A DNA stretch of 64,000 nt from Burkholderiales bacterium (GCA_024235795.1 JACKLR010000001.1:1827486-1891485); one strand, 5' to 3'. Shown: positions 28,404 through 37,488, counted from the stretch's first letter. Made by a program: numbers and translations. The notes: generated by a model from the letters alone, not told the origin.

Positions 28404-28433
28404 GCTTCCGTTTCCCGGCGGGCGGAAGCCGGG
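28404..28433. other. Candidate oriT: two overlapping inverted repeats upstream of mobC
   Basis: GCTTCCG (28404-28410) pairs with CGGAAGC (28423-28429), and CCCGGC (28414-28419) pairs with GCCGGG (28428-28433), so alternative stems overlap. The site lies about 30 bases upstream of mobC and the relaxase gene, which is where mobilisation origins usually sit. The nick site cannot be located from sequence alone. Confidence 0.45.
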
Positions 28434-28463
28434 TGTGTATTGTTCAAGCAAAGGAGGTATTGA

Positions 28464-28835
28464 ATGCCCGAACACACACCAAAACAAACCTCGCCTTTTT
28501 GTCTGCGATTAACAAAAGAAGAACGCGCCATGCTTGAGCGCGAAGCCGCCGGATTGCCGCTCGGCGAATATGTCCGCCAGCGTGTTTTTGACGAGAATCG
28601 TATCAAACGCCGTACAAGGAACAAACATCCGGTCAAAGATCACCAGATTCTCAGCCAGCTTCTGGGCGAACTGGGCCGTTCAAGACTGGCGAACAATTTG
28701 AATCAGTTGGCCAAGGCTGCCAATAGTGGTCTGTTGATTCTCACGCCGGAAGTCAAAACGGCGCTACTAAACGCTTGCGCCGATATCCGCCATATCCGGG
28801 AAACCCTCATGAAATCCCTTGGGCTGGATAAATAA
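28464..28835 (+). CDS. mobC: MobC-like relaxosome accessory protein
   Basis: The 123-residue protein begins with a ribbon-helix-helix-like part (FCLRLTKEERAMLEREAAGL, LGEYVRQRVF). It continues with the MobC block LGRSRLANNLNQLAKAANSG. MobC binds oriT and opens DNA near the nick. AAAGGAGG lies nine bases before the ATG. The relaxase gene starts five bases after its stop, so they form an operon. Confidence 0.88.
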   Translation: MPEHTPKQTSPFCLRLTKEERAMLEREAAGLPLGEYVRQRVFDENRIKRRTRNKHPVKDHQILSQLLGELGRSRLANNLNQLAKAANSGLLILTPEVKTALLNACADIRHIRETLMKSLGLDK

Positions 28836-28840
28836 TTTCC

Positions 28841-30145
28841 ATGATTATCATCGCATCCCAGCGCGGCGGCGCGGCTAAGCTGGCCGCGCATCTGCTCAAT
28901 GACCGGGATAACGATCATGTCGAGTTGCACGAGGTCAGCGGCTTTTTGTCCGATACGCTGGACGGGGCTTTGCAGGAAGCACGCGCCCAGTCGATGGGCA
29001 CGCGCTGCGATCAGTATCTGTTTTCCGTCAGCTTGAATCCACCGGAGACGGAAAAAGTCGATATATCCGTTTTCGAACAGGCGATCAGCCGGATCGAGGA
29101 GCGCATGCATTTGCAGGATCAGCCGCGTGTCATCGTCTTCCATGAAAAAGAAGGCCGCCGCCATGCGCATTGCGTCTGGTCGCGCATCGACACGGCGCAG
29201 ATGAAAGCCGTCAATCTGCCGTTCTACAAAAACAGGCTTATGGAGATTTCAAAAGAAATCCATCTTGAACAGGGCTGGAAATTGCCTGCCGGACTAATCG
29301 AGCGTGAACAACGTAATCCGCTCAATTTTACGCGGGCGCAATGGGAACAGGCCAGGCGACTGGATGACGATCCCAAGCACATCAAAGCCGCATTGAAAGA
29401 ATGCTGGGCGGTTTCGGACAGCAAAAAAGCGTTTGAAAGCGCCTTGGAACAGCGAGGCTATAGCCTCGCCAAAGGCGACCGGCGCGGTTTTGTTGCCGTG
29501 GACTGGCGCGGAGAAGTCTATTCCCTGTCGAAATGGCTGGATGTCAAAACCAGAGCGCTCAAGGAACGGCTCGGCGATCCCGGGAAGCTTCCGACTGTCG
29601 CCGACACAATCGCAAAAACAGATAAACGACTTGTGGAACGGATGCAAAGCTTTACTGCGGAGATCAGGCAAAATAGCCGCACCCGCATGGAACCGCTACT
29701 GGAACAGAAATCACGGATGAAAACGCGGCACCGTAACGAACGGCACAATCTTGTTGAAGCGCAAAAACGACGCTGGCAGCAGGAAAGTGCAGACAAGCAA
29801 GCGAGATTGAACAAAGGCTTGCGTGGTCTGTGGGATCGCCTGACCGGACAACATGGCCGCACCAAAGATCAGAATGAACGGGAAGCCTGGCAGGCGTTTG
29901 TGCGCGACAGGCAACAACGGGATGATTTGATCCAGCGCCAGCTTGAAGAACGTCAATCGTTGCAACGGAATATCGGCCATGTTCGGCATGAGCGGAACAA
30001 TGAGATCGAACATCTGAAAACGATGATCTTTTCCGCATTGCCGCCGGAGATGAAAGCCCGGCTTCAGGAGCAGTTCAAACAGCGGCAATCGCGGCAGAAC
30101 ACACCGTCACACCGGCCCGGTCATGATTTTGACCTGTCGATGTAG
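28841..30145 (+). CDS. MobA/VirD2-type relaxase
   Basis: The 434-residue protein has the relaxase core in its first 200 residues. The metal-binding block is HEKEGRRHAHCVWSRID near 103-119 (three His), with RGGAAKLAAHLLN and SVSLNPPE before it. Tyr residues that could be the nucleophile lie at the N-terminal side. The C-terminal half is long, charged and probably coiled coil (RHNLVEAQKRRWQQE and similar). It would nick oriT and pilot the strand through a helper secretion channel, via the coupling protein at 50554-52191. Confidence 0.88.
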   Translation: MIIIASQRGGAAKLAAHLLNDRDNDHVELHEVSGFLSDTLDGALQEARAQSMGTRCDQYLFSVSLNPPETEKVDISVFEQAISRIEERMHLQDQPRVIVFHEKEGRRHAHCVWSRIDTAQMKAVNLPFYKNRLMEISKEIHLEQGWKLPAGLIEREQRNPLNFTRAQWEQARRLDDDPKHIKAALKECWAVSDSKKAFESALEQRGYSLAKGDRRGFVAVDWRGEVYSLSKWLDVKTRALKERLGDPGKLPTVADTIAKTDKRLVERMQSFTAEIRQNSRTRMEPLLEQKSRMKTRHRNERHNLVEAQKRRWQQESADKQARLNKGLRGLWDRLTGQHGRTKDQNEREAWQAFVRDRQQRDDLIQRQLEERQSLQRNIGHVRHERNNEIEHLKTMIFSALPPEMKARLQEQFKQRQSRQNTPSHRPGHDFDLSM

Positions 30146-30159
30146 CAGCAGAGTGCGGC

Positions 30160-30462
30160 TTAGTGGGTGCGCGGCTCGAATTCGATTTTGACCGAATAAC
30201 CCAGGGCGCGGGCGTAGTCCTCGACGGTCGCCAGTCTCGGCGAGATACTCGAATTCAGGCTTTCCAGCCGGGAGATATTGCTTTTTTTGGTGCCCAGCAG
30301 AGCAGCCATTTGTTCCTGCGTAACGCCCGCTCTTTTGCGCAAGGCGATCATCTGGCGTTTCATGTCGAACGCGGTGGAAAGCGCATCGTACTCGGCCTTG
30401 ACCTCCGGGTCTTTCAGCGCCTTTTGCTTGAATGTGTCGAATGTTGGCCGTTTATGTGTCAT
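30160..30462 (-). CDS. higA: HigA-like antitoxin (XRE helix-turn-helix)
   Basis: The 100-residue protein has an Xre-type helix-turn-helix: LRKRAGVTQEQMAALLGT, KKSNISRLES, ISPRLATVEDYARALG. It starts 11 bases inside the end of the toxin gene, the toxin-first order of HigBA modules. It should neutralise HigB and repress the operon through the palindrome at 30791-30810. Confidence 0.9.
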   Translation of the reverse strand: MTHKRPTFDTFKQKALKDPEVKAEYDALSTAFDMKRQMIALRKRAGVTQEQMAALLGTKKSNISRLESLNSSISPRLATVEDYARALGYSVKIEFEPRTH

Positions 30463-30784
30463 CGCTTTGTACCTCTTTCGCTCGTTTTTGCGCCGTCTCC
30501 ATCTGGCGCTTCGGGATTTTGTTTCCCTTTTTAATCACCGTCATGAGAATGACGATTTCCCTGTTTTTGACGGTGCAAAACACCGACCGGGAAATGCCTT
30601 CGTGTCCTTTGGCCCGGATTTCAAACAATCCCCGGCCCAGCGGTGCGGTGTGAGGGCGTCCCAGATCGGGGCCGAATTCCTGGATCAGTTCCGCGATGCG
30701 CAGGAAGTTGGCAAGAATCCCCGGCGGCAACGCCAGGGTTTCCGCTTCGACCTTCTCGTTAAAGAACGTGATCGTCCATGCCAT
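30452..30784 (-). CDS. higB: HigB/RelE-family toxin
   Basis: The product has the Gp49/HigB pattern: ILANFLRIAELIQEFGPDLGRPHTAPLGRGLFEIRAKG, then SRSVFCTVKNREIVILMTVIKKGNKIP. A longer frame opens at TTG 30799, but ATG 30784 (MAWTITFFNE) gives the usual 110 residues and leaves the operator free. HigB toxins cut mRNA on the ribosome. The first gene of the pair is the toxin. Confidence 0.9.
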   Translation of the reverse strand: MAWTITFFNEKVEAETLALPPGILANFLRIAELIQEFGPDLGRPHTAPLGRGLFEIRAKGHEGISRSVFCTVKNREIVILMTVIKKGNKIPKRQMETAQKRAKEVQSDDT

Positions 30785-30790
30785 ATCCAA

Positions 30791-30810
30791 AGTTATCAAA
30801 TATGATAACT
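30791..30810. promoter_or_regulatory. Palindromic operator of the higBA module
   Basis: AGTTATCAAATATGATAACT is a near-perfect palindrome, directly upstream of the higB start at 30784. Its position fits an antitoxin-bound operator overlapping the promoter. Confidence 0.55.
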
Positions 30811-30849
30811 GTTGTCAAGTCCATTAACGCCTAACAGAAAGACAAACCC

Positions 30850-31365
30850 ATGAAGAAAACGTTCTTCAAAAAGAAGAAGCGGATACCGCTATTTCTTGTT
30901 CCAAAAGTACGCAAGCGGCATGTGCCGCCGATCTACAAAGACCATGAAACGGAATGGAAGCTTTTTGCCGAAGGTGCACTCAGGAACAAAATGTTTCACG
31001 ATGATGTTTTAAACCGGGGGAGCAAATGTCTGGCCTGTGGCCAGCCGCTCATTACCGGCAAAACGAAATATCCGCATATCGAAAAACATCATCACTGTTA
31101 TTTGAGGCTTTGTACCGGCAATATCCTGCCGGACGATTCAGGCGACATTTACCGGGAAGCCAAAAACAACGAATTCCCGCATGTCCCTGATTGCAGGCAG
31201 TGCAAAACAACCACCCCCGATTATTACGAAGGGTGTATCAAAAAAATCTTCCCCGTGCATGGCAAATGTCATGGCCATATTCATGAAGTGGAGAAAGTTT
31301 TGTTTGACAAGCGCGCTAGAAAATTGCTGATTAATTTTTGTAGGTTACCATCATACCTAAAATAA
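30850..31365 (+). CDS. Unknown Cys/His-rich protein, possibly HNH-nuclease-like
   Basis: The 171-residue basic protein starts with a lysine run (KKTFFKKKKR). It then has CLACGQPL, HIEKHHHCYLRLC, CRQCKTTTPDYYEGC and HGKCHGHIH. The spacing suggests two zinc sites. The HIEKHH part could be the beta-beta-alpha metal finger of an HNH nuclease, but I cannot identify the family. AAAGACAAACCC precedes the ATG without a clear ribosome site. It lies between higBA and the ParB-like/Dam pair. Confidence 0.55.
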   Translation: MKKTFFKKKKRIPLFLVPKVRKRHVPPIYKDHETEWKLFAEGALRNKMFHDDVLNRGSKCLACGQPLITGKTKYPHIEKHHHCYLRLCTGNILPDDSGDIYREAKNNEFPHVPDCRQCKTTTPDYYEGCIKKIFPVHGKCHGHIHEVEKVLFDKRARKLLINFCRLPSYLK

Positions 31366-31539
31366 TGGATATGGCAGTTTCGAATATTAAAATGTATTTT
31401 TTATAGAAAAGAGGTATCAATAGCAAAGTCGATTAACTTTTTCTCTCATTTTAAAAATTTATGCATATTCATTGCATTATATATTTTTTTGAAGCAATCA
31501 TAGTAAAATGATCTAAAAATTACACAATCTGGAGACAAA

Positions 31540-32926
31540 ATGAAGTGGCCTATTGAAGAACATGCAATCACCGATCTGTATTTGGATGATGAAAATATAA
31601 GAATTCCTGAGATAGGCAAAGCACAGGATGCTTTAATTAGGGATATGTTTGAAAATGAAAATGCTTTTGATCTTGTAAAAAGCTTTGTACAAAAAAAACG
31701 GACTGTTTCCTGATGAATTTCCACTTATTGTAAAAGATGGAAAAAAATTAGTTTGTATTGAAGGAAATCGTCGTTTGGCGGCACTCAAAGCTCTGAATGA
31801 GCCTGATATAGTGCCAAATTATAAAAACAGAATTGAGAAATTGGACAATCCTAGTATTACAAAAATTAGGGTAGTAATAGCCCCAAACAAAGAAGATGCA
31901 ATTAAACACATAGCTAATAAACATACAAGCGATTATAAACGCCCATGGAAACCATTGCGTCAGGCTTACTTTTATAAAAGTCAATTAGATAACGGGAAAA
32001 GTATTAACAATCTTAAAATGGAATATCCAAATCAAGATATTCCAAAATTTATCAAAATGCTTGAAGCTCATCATTTTGTTAAATCTATAAAGTATGATGA
32101 TGATGTTATAGCAGAAAAAATTCACGATGAAAGAAAATTTCCAATCACAAATCTTGAGAGAATTTATGAAACACCTTATGCTCGAAAATTTTTAGGCTTT
32201 GAATTTGATGAGAATGGTTATTTCATTGGCAAAATAGGACTTGCAGAGTTTCAGAAAGCTTTTAAACGTATTGCGGAGGATGTTGCGAAAGGAGAAGTAG
32301 ATTCTCGCAAACATAATACTGCAAAAGCAATCAAAGCTTATCTGGATGCTTTTCCCAAAGAAAACAAACCAAATTTAACAACTTCCGGGAAATTTTCTAG
32401 CAAAGACGCTAAAGAAATTAAGTTATTAAAAAATGAGGTTAAAAGTAGGTATCGACAAAAAGAAAGTAGTCGATTATTTGATGTTCGGCAGGTACCGTAC
32501 AATTTAGCAAGCACCTCTTTAAAGCTTGTTTACGATGAATTGAAGGCTATAAATATTAATACATTCCCCAACGCAACGCACGATTTACTCAGGAGTTTTT
32601 TGGAAGGTATTTTGGTTAAATACCTTAAAGAAACAAAGCAATTCGAAAATGTTCAGAAGGATAAAAAGCATAATCCCAAAATTGATGAAATGCTCAATTA
32701 TCTTTTCTCTGACAAAGCAAAGTACCCGATTCATGATGAAAATATCAGAACTGCCGTAGAACAAATGAAAACTGATTATAGTAAACCATACTCTGTTGTT
32801 CGTTTGCATATGATGAATCACAACGAAAATGTCGCATCTACACGACTAGATGTTCTGTCCGTATGGGGAAAAATGGAAGGCCTTGTTAAAATACTTTTAG
32901 ACCCGCCAAGAGAAACAGATGATTAA
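31540..32926 (+). pseudogene. ParB/sulfiredoxin-fold protein, frameshifted in a run of eight A
   Basis: ATG 31540 (with GGAG six bases upstream) opens MKWPIEEHAITDLYLDDENIR, the start of a ParB-like domain, but the frame stops at about 31712. Removing one A from the A8 run at 31691-31698 joins it as SFVQKNGLFPDEFPL to the long frame that carries the ParB signature VCIEGNRRLAALKAL and runs to 32926. A total of about 461 residues results. The C-terminal region is lysine-rich and unknown. The gene overlaps the Dam-type methylase by eight bases. The lesion may be a real mutation, slippage at the A run, or a sequencing error. Confidence 0.8.
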
Positions 32927-33773
32927 TATTGTTAAGAAGATAAAAAAACACAACAGTCCTTTACGCTATCCTGGCGGTAAGTCGATCTTGTCAGGTTTTT
33001 TTCTGGATTTAATAGATGAGAATAATATGGCAGGCTGTACCTATGTTGAGCCTTATGCTGGTGGAGCAGGCTCGGCCCTTTCCTTATTATATTTGGAGAA
33101 AGTGGATAATATTCTTATCAATGACTTGGATAAGGCCATATATTCGTTTTGGAAGTCGATTGTAACTTATTCGGGTCAATTCATAGAAAAGATTGAAGAA
33201 GTGGAACTAAATATTGAAGAGTGGAGAAAACAAAAGGAAATATATCAAAGCAAAACATCAGACGCGTTTGCTCTTGGATTTTCGGCTTTTTATCTGAATA
33301 GAACCAACCATTCAGGGATTTTAAATGGTGGACCTATTGGGGGGCTTGAGCAAAAAGGAAATTGGAAAATAGACGCTCGTTTTAACAAAGATAGTCTTAT
33401 ACAAAAAATAAGAAAAATATCGCTTTATAAAAATAGAATAAAAGTTAGCAATAAGGACGGTATAAAGCTATTACGATCTCTCAAAAAAGATAAAAATACG
33501 CTGATTTATTTAGATCCTCCATACTTTGATAAAGGTAGCAGCCTCTATTTGAATCATTATAAGCCTTTAAACCATGAACAGCTTCGTGATGAATTGAATA
33601 GAGCAAATTCAAAATGGGTATTAACCTATGACCATGTTCCAGAAATTTCAGAATTGTATAAAACAAGACAAAATTATTTATTCACACTTAATTATAGTGC
33701 AGATAAACCCAAAGTAGGAAAGGAGGTTTTAGTTCTATCAGAAACATTAAGATTTCCATCTGAATATTTATAA
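32919..33773 (+). CDS. DNA adenine methyltransferase, D12/Dam family
   Basis: The 284-residue protein has the order of D12-class N6-adenine methylases: RYPGGK near residue 17, the SAM-binding block VEPYAGGAGSAL near 43, and the catalytic DPPYF near 199. It methylates adenine in a short DNA site, probably related to GATC. Its start lies in the last codons of the ParB-like gene, so the two are translationally coupled. No restriction enzyme of a known family is adjacent; the ParB-like protein or the Cys/His-rich protein upstream could be the partner. Confidence 0.9.
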   Translation: MINIVKKIKKHNSPLRYPGGKSILSGFFLDLIDENNMAGCTYVEPYAGGAGSALSLLYLEKVDNILINDLDKAIYSFWKSIVTYSGQFIEKIEEVELNIEEWRKQKEIYQSKTSDAFALGFSAFYLNRTNHSGILNGGPIGGLEQKGNWKIDARFNKDSLIQKIRKISLYKNRIKVSNKDGIKLLRSLKKDKNTLIYLDPPYFDKGSSLYLNHYKPLNHEQLRDELNRANSKWVLTYDHVPEISELYKTRQNYLFTLNYSADKPKVGKEVLVLSETLRFPSEYL

Positions 33774-33817
33774 ACACTTTATCAACCTCATCTTAAAGCT
33801 TATCTATCTTTTACAGA

Positions 33818-33979
33818 TTACCAGAAGACCAATTTCCACAAGGCCCGTTCAAATTCATCGAGATTGTCGTTGTCAACCAGCTTGGTGACATAATCTGCAT
33901 GATCGGCCAAGTCGTTCATCATGCTGGCATATTTTTTCATCTGTGTACCGGCCTGTCCAATTTGTTCTGACGTGGGCAT
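33818..33979 (-). CDS. Small unknown protein of 53 residues
   Basis: ATG 33979 is preceded by AAGGA at eight bases. The product reads MPTSEQIGQAGTQMKKYASM, then MNDLADHADYVTKLVDND and a tryptophan-rich end ALWKLVFW. It is acidic and probably helical. It follows the resolvase gene by 14 bases on the same strand. No family is recognised; the good ribosome site and spacing support it. Confidence 0.6.
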   Translation of the reverse strand: MPTSEQIGQAGTQMKKYASMMNDLADHADYVTKLVDNDNLDEFERALWKLVFW

Positions 33980-33993
33980 GGCAGGGTTCCTTT

Positions 33994-34551
33994 TCATCCA
34001 CGGTTAATGGCGCGGGAGAGGGTTCGGGGGCAGACGGAAAGGTTTTCGGCGAGTTCGGTGATGGTCGTGCAAGGATTGCTGTCCAGTAGCTGCCGCGCCT
34101 TGACGATATCGGATTCAATCAGCTTGTGCGGCCTACCCAGCGTCTTGCCGCGTTTTTTGGCGGCGGCCAGCCCTTCCTTCGTCCTCTGGCTTAGCGTCTG
34201 GCGTTCCCATTCAGCCAAGGCTGCGGCGATCACATAAAGCAGCTTGCCTTCCGGCGTGGTGGTGTCGAAGTTTTGTGTCAATGATTTGAACTGAACCTCG
34301 CGCCGGTGCAATTTCTCCAGCTCGCTGAGTGCATCGAGCACCGAGCGGAACGCCCGGTCGAGCGACGATACCACCAGCACGTCGCCGGGCTTGAGCTGCG
34401 CCGTCACTTGTTCGTAAACAGGCCGGTGTTTCTTCACCGCCGATACGCCGTCCTCGATAAAAACCTCGTCGCATTCTTTTTCCAACGCCAGAATCTGGCG
34501 GTCGATCAACTGCCTTCCGGTCGAGGTGCGGATATAACCCAAACGTGTCAT
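33994..34551 (-). CDS. Serine recombinase of the resolvase/invertase family
   Basis: The 185-residue protein begins MTRLGYIRTSTGRQLIDRQ, with the catalytic Ser10 in YxRxS. It continues with GDVLVVSSLDRAFRS and AEWERQTLSQRTKEGL, and ends in a helix-turn-helix (TITELAENLSVCPRTLSRAI). The frame is longer upstream, but ATG 34551 with GGAAGGGA seven bases before it fits the family start. Such enzymes resolve multimers or invert DNA. Together with the relaxase they fit the maintenance of a mobilisable element. Confidence 0.92.
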   Translation of the reverse strand: MTRLGYIRTSTGRQLIDRQILALEKECDEVFIEDGVSAVKKHRPVYEQVTAQLKPGDVLVVSSLDRAFRSVLDALSELEKLHRREVQFKSLTQNFDTTTPEGKLLYVIAAALAEWERQTLSQRTKEGLAAAKKRGKTLGRPHKLIESDIVKARQLLDSNPCTTITELAENLSVCPRTLSRAINRG

Positions 34552-34836
34552 GGAAAATCCCTTCCGCTGTAACGGAAGGCGCGTGTCTTGGATAAGTTTA
34601 TTATCCCGTCGCACTGGACAAAAAGGAACGTTTCTGTCCGCCTCGTTTGCCTGAAAAAGCACATTTTAGAAATTTCCTTGAATCAATCACTTGGCACAAA
34701 TACAACAACGCCACGATTGGTTTATGAAAATGCTAACAAAAACCTTCGTTTTTTTCTCTCGCATATTCCGGGAATTTCATCCAGAAAAAAATGAATGGAA
34801 GTGTTTCAAGTCCTTTCAGATAGCGGAGAAATCAGT

Positions 34837-35433
34837 GTGAAGTCTCGATCTTTTTCAGCGTGTTTACCGTGGGCGATCTGCGGTATTTTTCTTGTGGCAA
34901 TATTATGGGTGCTCCCCGTGCAGGCAGATTTGAAAGAGGACATAGACCGCGCGATCATACGAGGAAACGCTACGGACACAAGTCGTACCGATCATGAAAA
35001 ACTGTTTGTATACCGTTGTGAATCCATCGCAAGAGCGATAGGGTTTTCCGATACGCCAACCGGACGAGCTACAAAATATTCCTGCGATAAACCCGGCGTC
35101 GGTATCGCATTTTATGCCGGATCAGATTTGGGTAAACACCCGCCCGAGAAAGTCGGCCAATACTTCAAAGACGAGCTGGCCAAATACGGCATGATATCTG
35201 AAGTCTTTATCAAGCACGGCCATGAATATGGCAGCAGCATGGCGTTTTATATTAACGGAGATAGTTGGTTACCATTGCCTGTTGATCCCTTGGAAGGCAC
35301 GAAACAGATTGAAGCCTTGGCAGCCGAGGCCAAGTTACTGTTATTTAAATACGGAAGAATTACAGAGTTACCAAGAACGCCAGTCCATGAACATGGATTA
35401 CCGGCCCAAAATTTTATCGAAACCGCTTTCTAA
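34837..35433 (+). CDS. Unknown exported protein
   Basis: The frame opens at 34795, but a GTG at 34837 with GGAG nine bases upstream gives a clean signal peptide: a basic start VKSRSF, a hydrophobic stretch, and cleavage after PVQA. The mature protein of about 165 residues has two Cys (FVYRCESIAR and KYSCDKPG) that may form a disulfide. It has no motif that I know. Its last 36 bases overlap the end of the convergent gene. A periplasmic role in the conjugative element is only a guess from context. Confidence 0.6.
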   Translation: MKSRSFSACLPWAICGIFLVAILWVLPVQADLKEDIDRAIIRGNATDTSRTDHEKLFVYRCESIARAIGFSDTPTGRATKYSCDKPGVGIAFYAGSDLGKHPPEKVGQYFKDELAKYGMISEVFIKHGHEYGSSMAFYINGDSWLPLPVDPLEGTKQIEALAAEAKLLLFKYGRITELPRTPVHEHGLPAQNFIETAF

Positions 35434-36057
35434 AGCGACATTGTGTCGCTTTCCATGATGATCTTCAATTTTTGAATCATCTGTAACCTGAGCCGCTGTT
35501 TGCATATCAGGACGGCTTGGTACTTGCATTTGTTTAAGTATGCGGCGTTGTTCTTCTGTATCATGCGCATGCAACCAGCCTTCAAAATCCGAATTGCCAA
35601 GAATTATATCAGCGTCGATTGAACCATCTTGTATACCTTTATTCAGCTCAAGGGCAATCTGGCGGCGGCGTTCGGTTTTGTCGTCAATGCCCATCAGACG
35701 TTTATAGGTTTCTTCGTTCAGATATTCCGCCGCCAGGTTCTCGGCAAAGTTTTCACCGTACCGCGCTGCCAGCTGTTCTTCGATCTGCTGGATCGTCATA
35801 TTATGGATCATAAGCGCGAACATCCGTTCGTCACGTTCGCGTTTTTTCTTAGCGTCACTGCCGGAATAATCCGTATCCGTGCGTCCGCTCATATCGACAC
35901 GCAAGCCGCCAATGACGGGATCGCTGCTGCCCTTCATCGTGGCGTCGATATAATAATCACGGCGGAGGTCTTCGAGCAATTCGGCAGATGGAAGTTTACG
36001 CAATGCATCGAAACGCGCTGTCAAATTCCCGGCATTGTAAGGATCGAAATCAGACAT
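35398..36057 (-). CDS. Unknown acidic helical protein of the mobilisable element
   Basis: The 219-residue protein is soluble, charged and mostly helical. Recognisable stretches are MTIQQIEEQLAARYGENFAENL, RLMGIDDKTERRRQ and DADIILGNSDFEGWLHAHD. No catalytic motif or membrane segment is visible. It converges with the exported protein and overlaps it by 36 bases. Function unknown. Confidence 0.6.
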   Translation of the reverse strand: MSDFDPYNAGNLTARFDALRKLPSAELLEDLRRDYYIDATMKGSSDPVIGGLRVDMSGRTDTDYSGSDAKKKRERDERMFALMIHNMTIQQIEEQLAARYGENFAENLAAEYLNEETYKRLMGIDDKTERRRQIALELNKGIQDGSIDADIILGNSDFEGWLHAHDTEEQRRILKQMQVPSRPDMQTAAQVTDDSKIEDHHGKRHNVALESGFDKILGR

Positions 36058-36475
36058 GGCCTGTTCTTCCGTTCGAACAGGTCATGTCCGTAAAATTTGG
36101 ACGTTTTGCAAAAGCGTCCCGGATCGCTACACCGACCCGCCCGTCAAGTCCGGCTACATCAGACTTGACGGCTGATCCAGCACGCCCCTTTGTCCCGCCA
36201 TCCCGATTATTCACATTCCCAAACACTATACGTTTCCATAAACATTGCATTACAAACACTCTACGGGGAATCAGTTAAAAATCTGTTAATTAAGACACTC
36301 ATTTTAATAAGGCCAGAGGCGGTATTGCGTCTGTGATTTCATCCCGCCTCACAATTCGCGTGGCCGTATGTATAGTGGCTGTTCCCTAAATTTAAACACT
36401 CTATTATTTTATAGCGAACATAGCCGACATCATGATATATTCATATATATTGTTAATGAATATCGGAGGTTTGCA
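36058..36475. other. 418-base intergenic stretch with one strong hairpin
   Basis: A perfect 10-bp stem CCGTCAAGTC/GACTTGACGG with an 11-base loop lies at 36141-36171. It has no T-run, so it is not a simple terminator. The remainder has no gene that I can support; the end (36400-36475) should hold the promoter of parDE and carries the AT-rich ATATATTCATATATA. Confidence 0.5.
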
Positions 36476-36724
36476 ATGGCAAATACAAGTTTAACGCTTG
36501 GAGAGCATTGGGAGACTTTCATAAAAAATAAAATCGCCAGTGGCCGCTACGGTTCGGCCAGTGAAGTTGTTCGTGATGCCTTGAGGCGTATGGAAGAACA
36601 GGAAAACAAGCTTCAAGCTTTACGGGCGCATCTGGCTGAAGGCGAGCGGCAGATAGCCAATGGCGAAGGCATTGAAAACTTTTCCATGGAAAAAATCATT
36701 CAGGAACTTGATCGCGAGGATTGA
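36476..36724 (+). CDS. parD: ParD-like antitoxin
   Basis: The 82-residue protein has the ParD ribbon-helix-helix and linker: NTSLTLGEHWETFIKNKIAS, GRYGSASEVVRDALRRME. ATG 36476 has CGGAGG at seven bases, which decides the start over the longer frame. The stop overlaps the toxin start by four bases. Confidence 0.93.
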   Translation: MANTSLTLGEHWETFIKNKIASGRYGSASEVVRDALRRMEEQENKLQALRAHLAEGERQIANGEGIENFSMEKIIQELDRED

Positions 36725-37020
36725 TGCCGCGTTTTATCGTTGCGCCCAGAGCCAGAGAAGACATAAAGAAAATCGGCCGCTATACCCGAAAGAAATGGGG
36801 TATAAAGCAGCGTGACAAATATCTTCTCGGGTTGGAGCAACGCTTCCAATGGCTTGTGGATAATCCGAAGATCGGCTCAAACCGTGATGAAATCAAGGAA
36901 GGCTATCACAGCTTCCTGTATGAAAAACATACCGTTTTTTACACAATCGCAACCAATGGAGATGTCAACATTATCGGTATCATTGGCCCCGGCCAGAGCT
37001 TGAATAAATATTTCAACTAA
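36721..37020 (+). CDS. parE: ParE-like toxin
   Basis: The 99-residue protein has the ParE pattern RAREDIKKIGRYTRKKWG, NPKIGSNRDEIKEGYHSFLYEKHTVFY. It is coupled to ParD by an ATGA overlap. Members of this group poison DNA gyrase. The module probably stabilises the 31-kb element. Confidence 0.92.
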   Translation: MMPRFIVAPRAREDIKKIGRYTRKKWGIKQRDKYLLGLEQRFQWLVDNPKIGSNRDEIKEGYHSFLYEKHTVFYTIATNGDVNIIGIIGPGQSLNKYFN

Positions 37021-37056
37021 GAATCATGTAAATTGAAAAACTGGGAGGACATAACA

Positions 37057-37431
37057 ATGGCGATGACATTCAAGAGTATAAAGCTTGATGAAGACGGTAA
37101 ATTCATTCATCTGACGATTACGGGCAAGCTGGAAAAAGAGGATTACGACCTGTTCGTGCCGGAGATTGACCAGCAGATTGAGCAATATGGCAAGGTTAAC
37201 ATGCTTGTGGAGTTGGTCGATTTTCATGGCTGGACAGCAGGAGCCGCCTGGGAAGATACCAAGTTTGGTGTACGGCATTTCAATGATATCGAACGTCTGG
37301 CTATAGTTGGTGATAAAACCTGGGAAAAAGGCATGGCCTATTTCTGCAAGGTTTTCACCCTGGCCAAAGTTCGATATTTCGATTTGGGCGAACGCGATAA
37401 CGCGGAAGCGTGGACGAGAGGCGCTGAATAA
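37057..37431 (+). CDS. SpoIIAA-like (STAS-fold) protein
   Basis: The 124-residue protein has the SpoIIAA-like layout: LTITGKLEKEDYDLFVPEID, MLVELVDFHGWTAGAAWEDTKF, ERLAIVGDKTWEKGM and FDLGERDNAEAWTRG. GGGAGG lies eight bases before ATG 37057, favouring it over an upstream start. Proteins of this family are small soluble alpha/beta domains of unclear role. A strong bidirectional terminator follows. Confidence 0.85.
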   Translation: MAMTFKSIKLDEDGKFIHLTITGKLEKEDYDLFVPEIDQQIEQYGKVNMLVELVDFHGWTAGAAWEDTKFGVRHFNDIERLAIVGDKTWEKGMAYFCKVFTLAKVRYFDLGERDNAEAWTRGAE

Positions 37432-37488
37432 TATTCAGCGCATTAACCTTTCAGTGAACAGGCCACCAGCCTGGAACATGATTAACAA

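Noticed and set aside
28703..30088. Several long minus-strand frames across mobC and the relaxase gene
   Set aside because: The plus-strand genes carry clear family motifs and good ribosome sites; the antisense frames arise from codon bias.
36141..36171. A rho-independent terminator
   Set aside because: The 10-bp stem has no following T-run on either strand.
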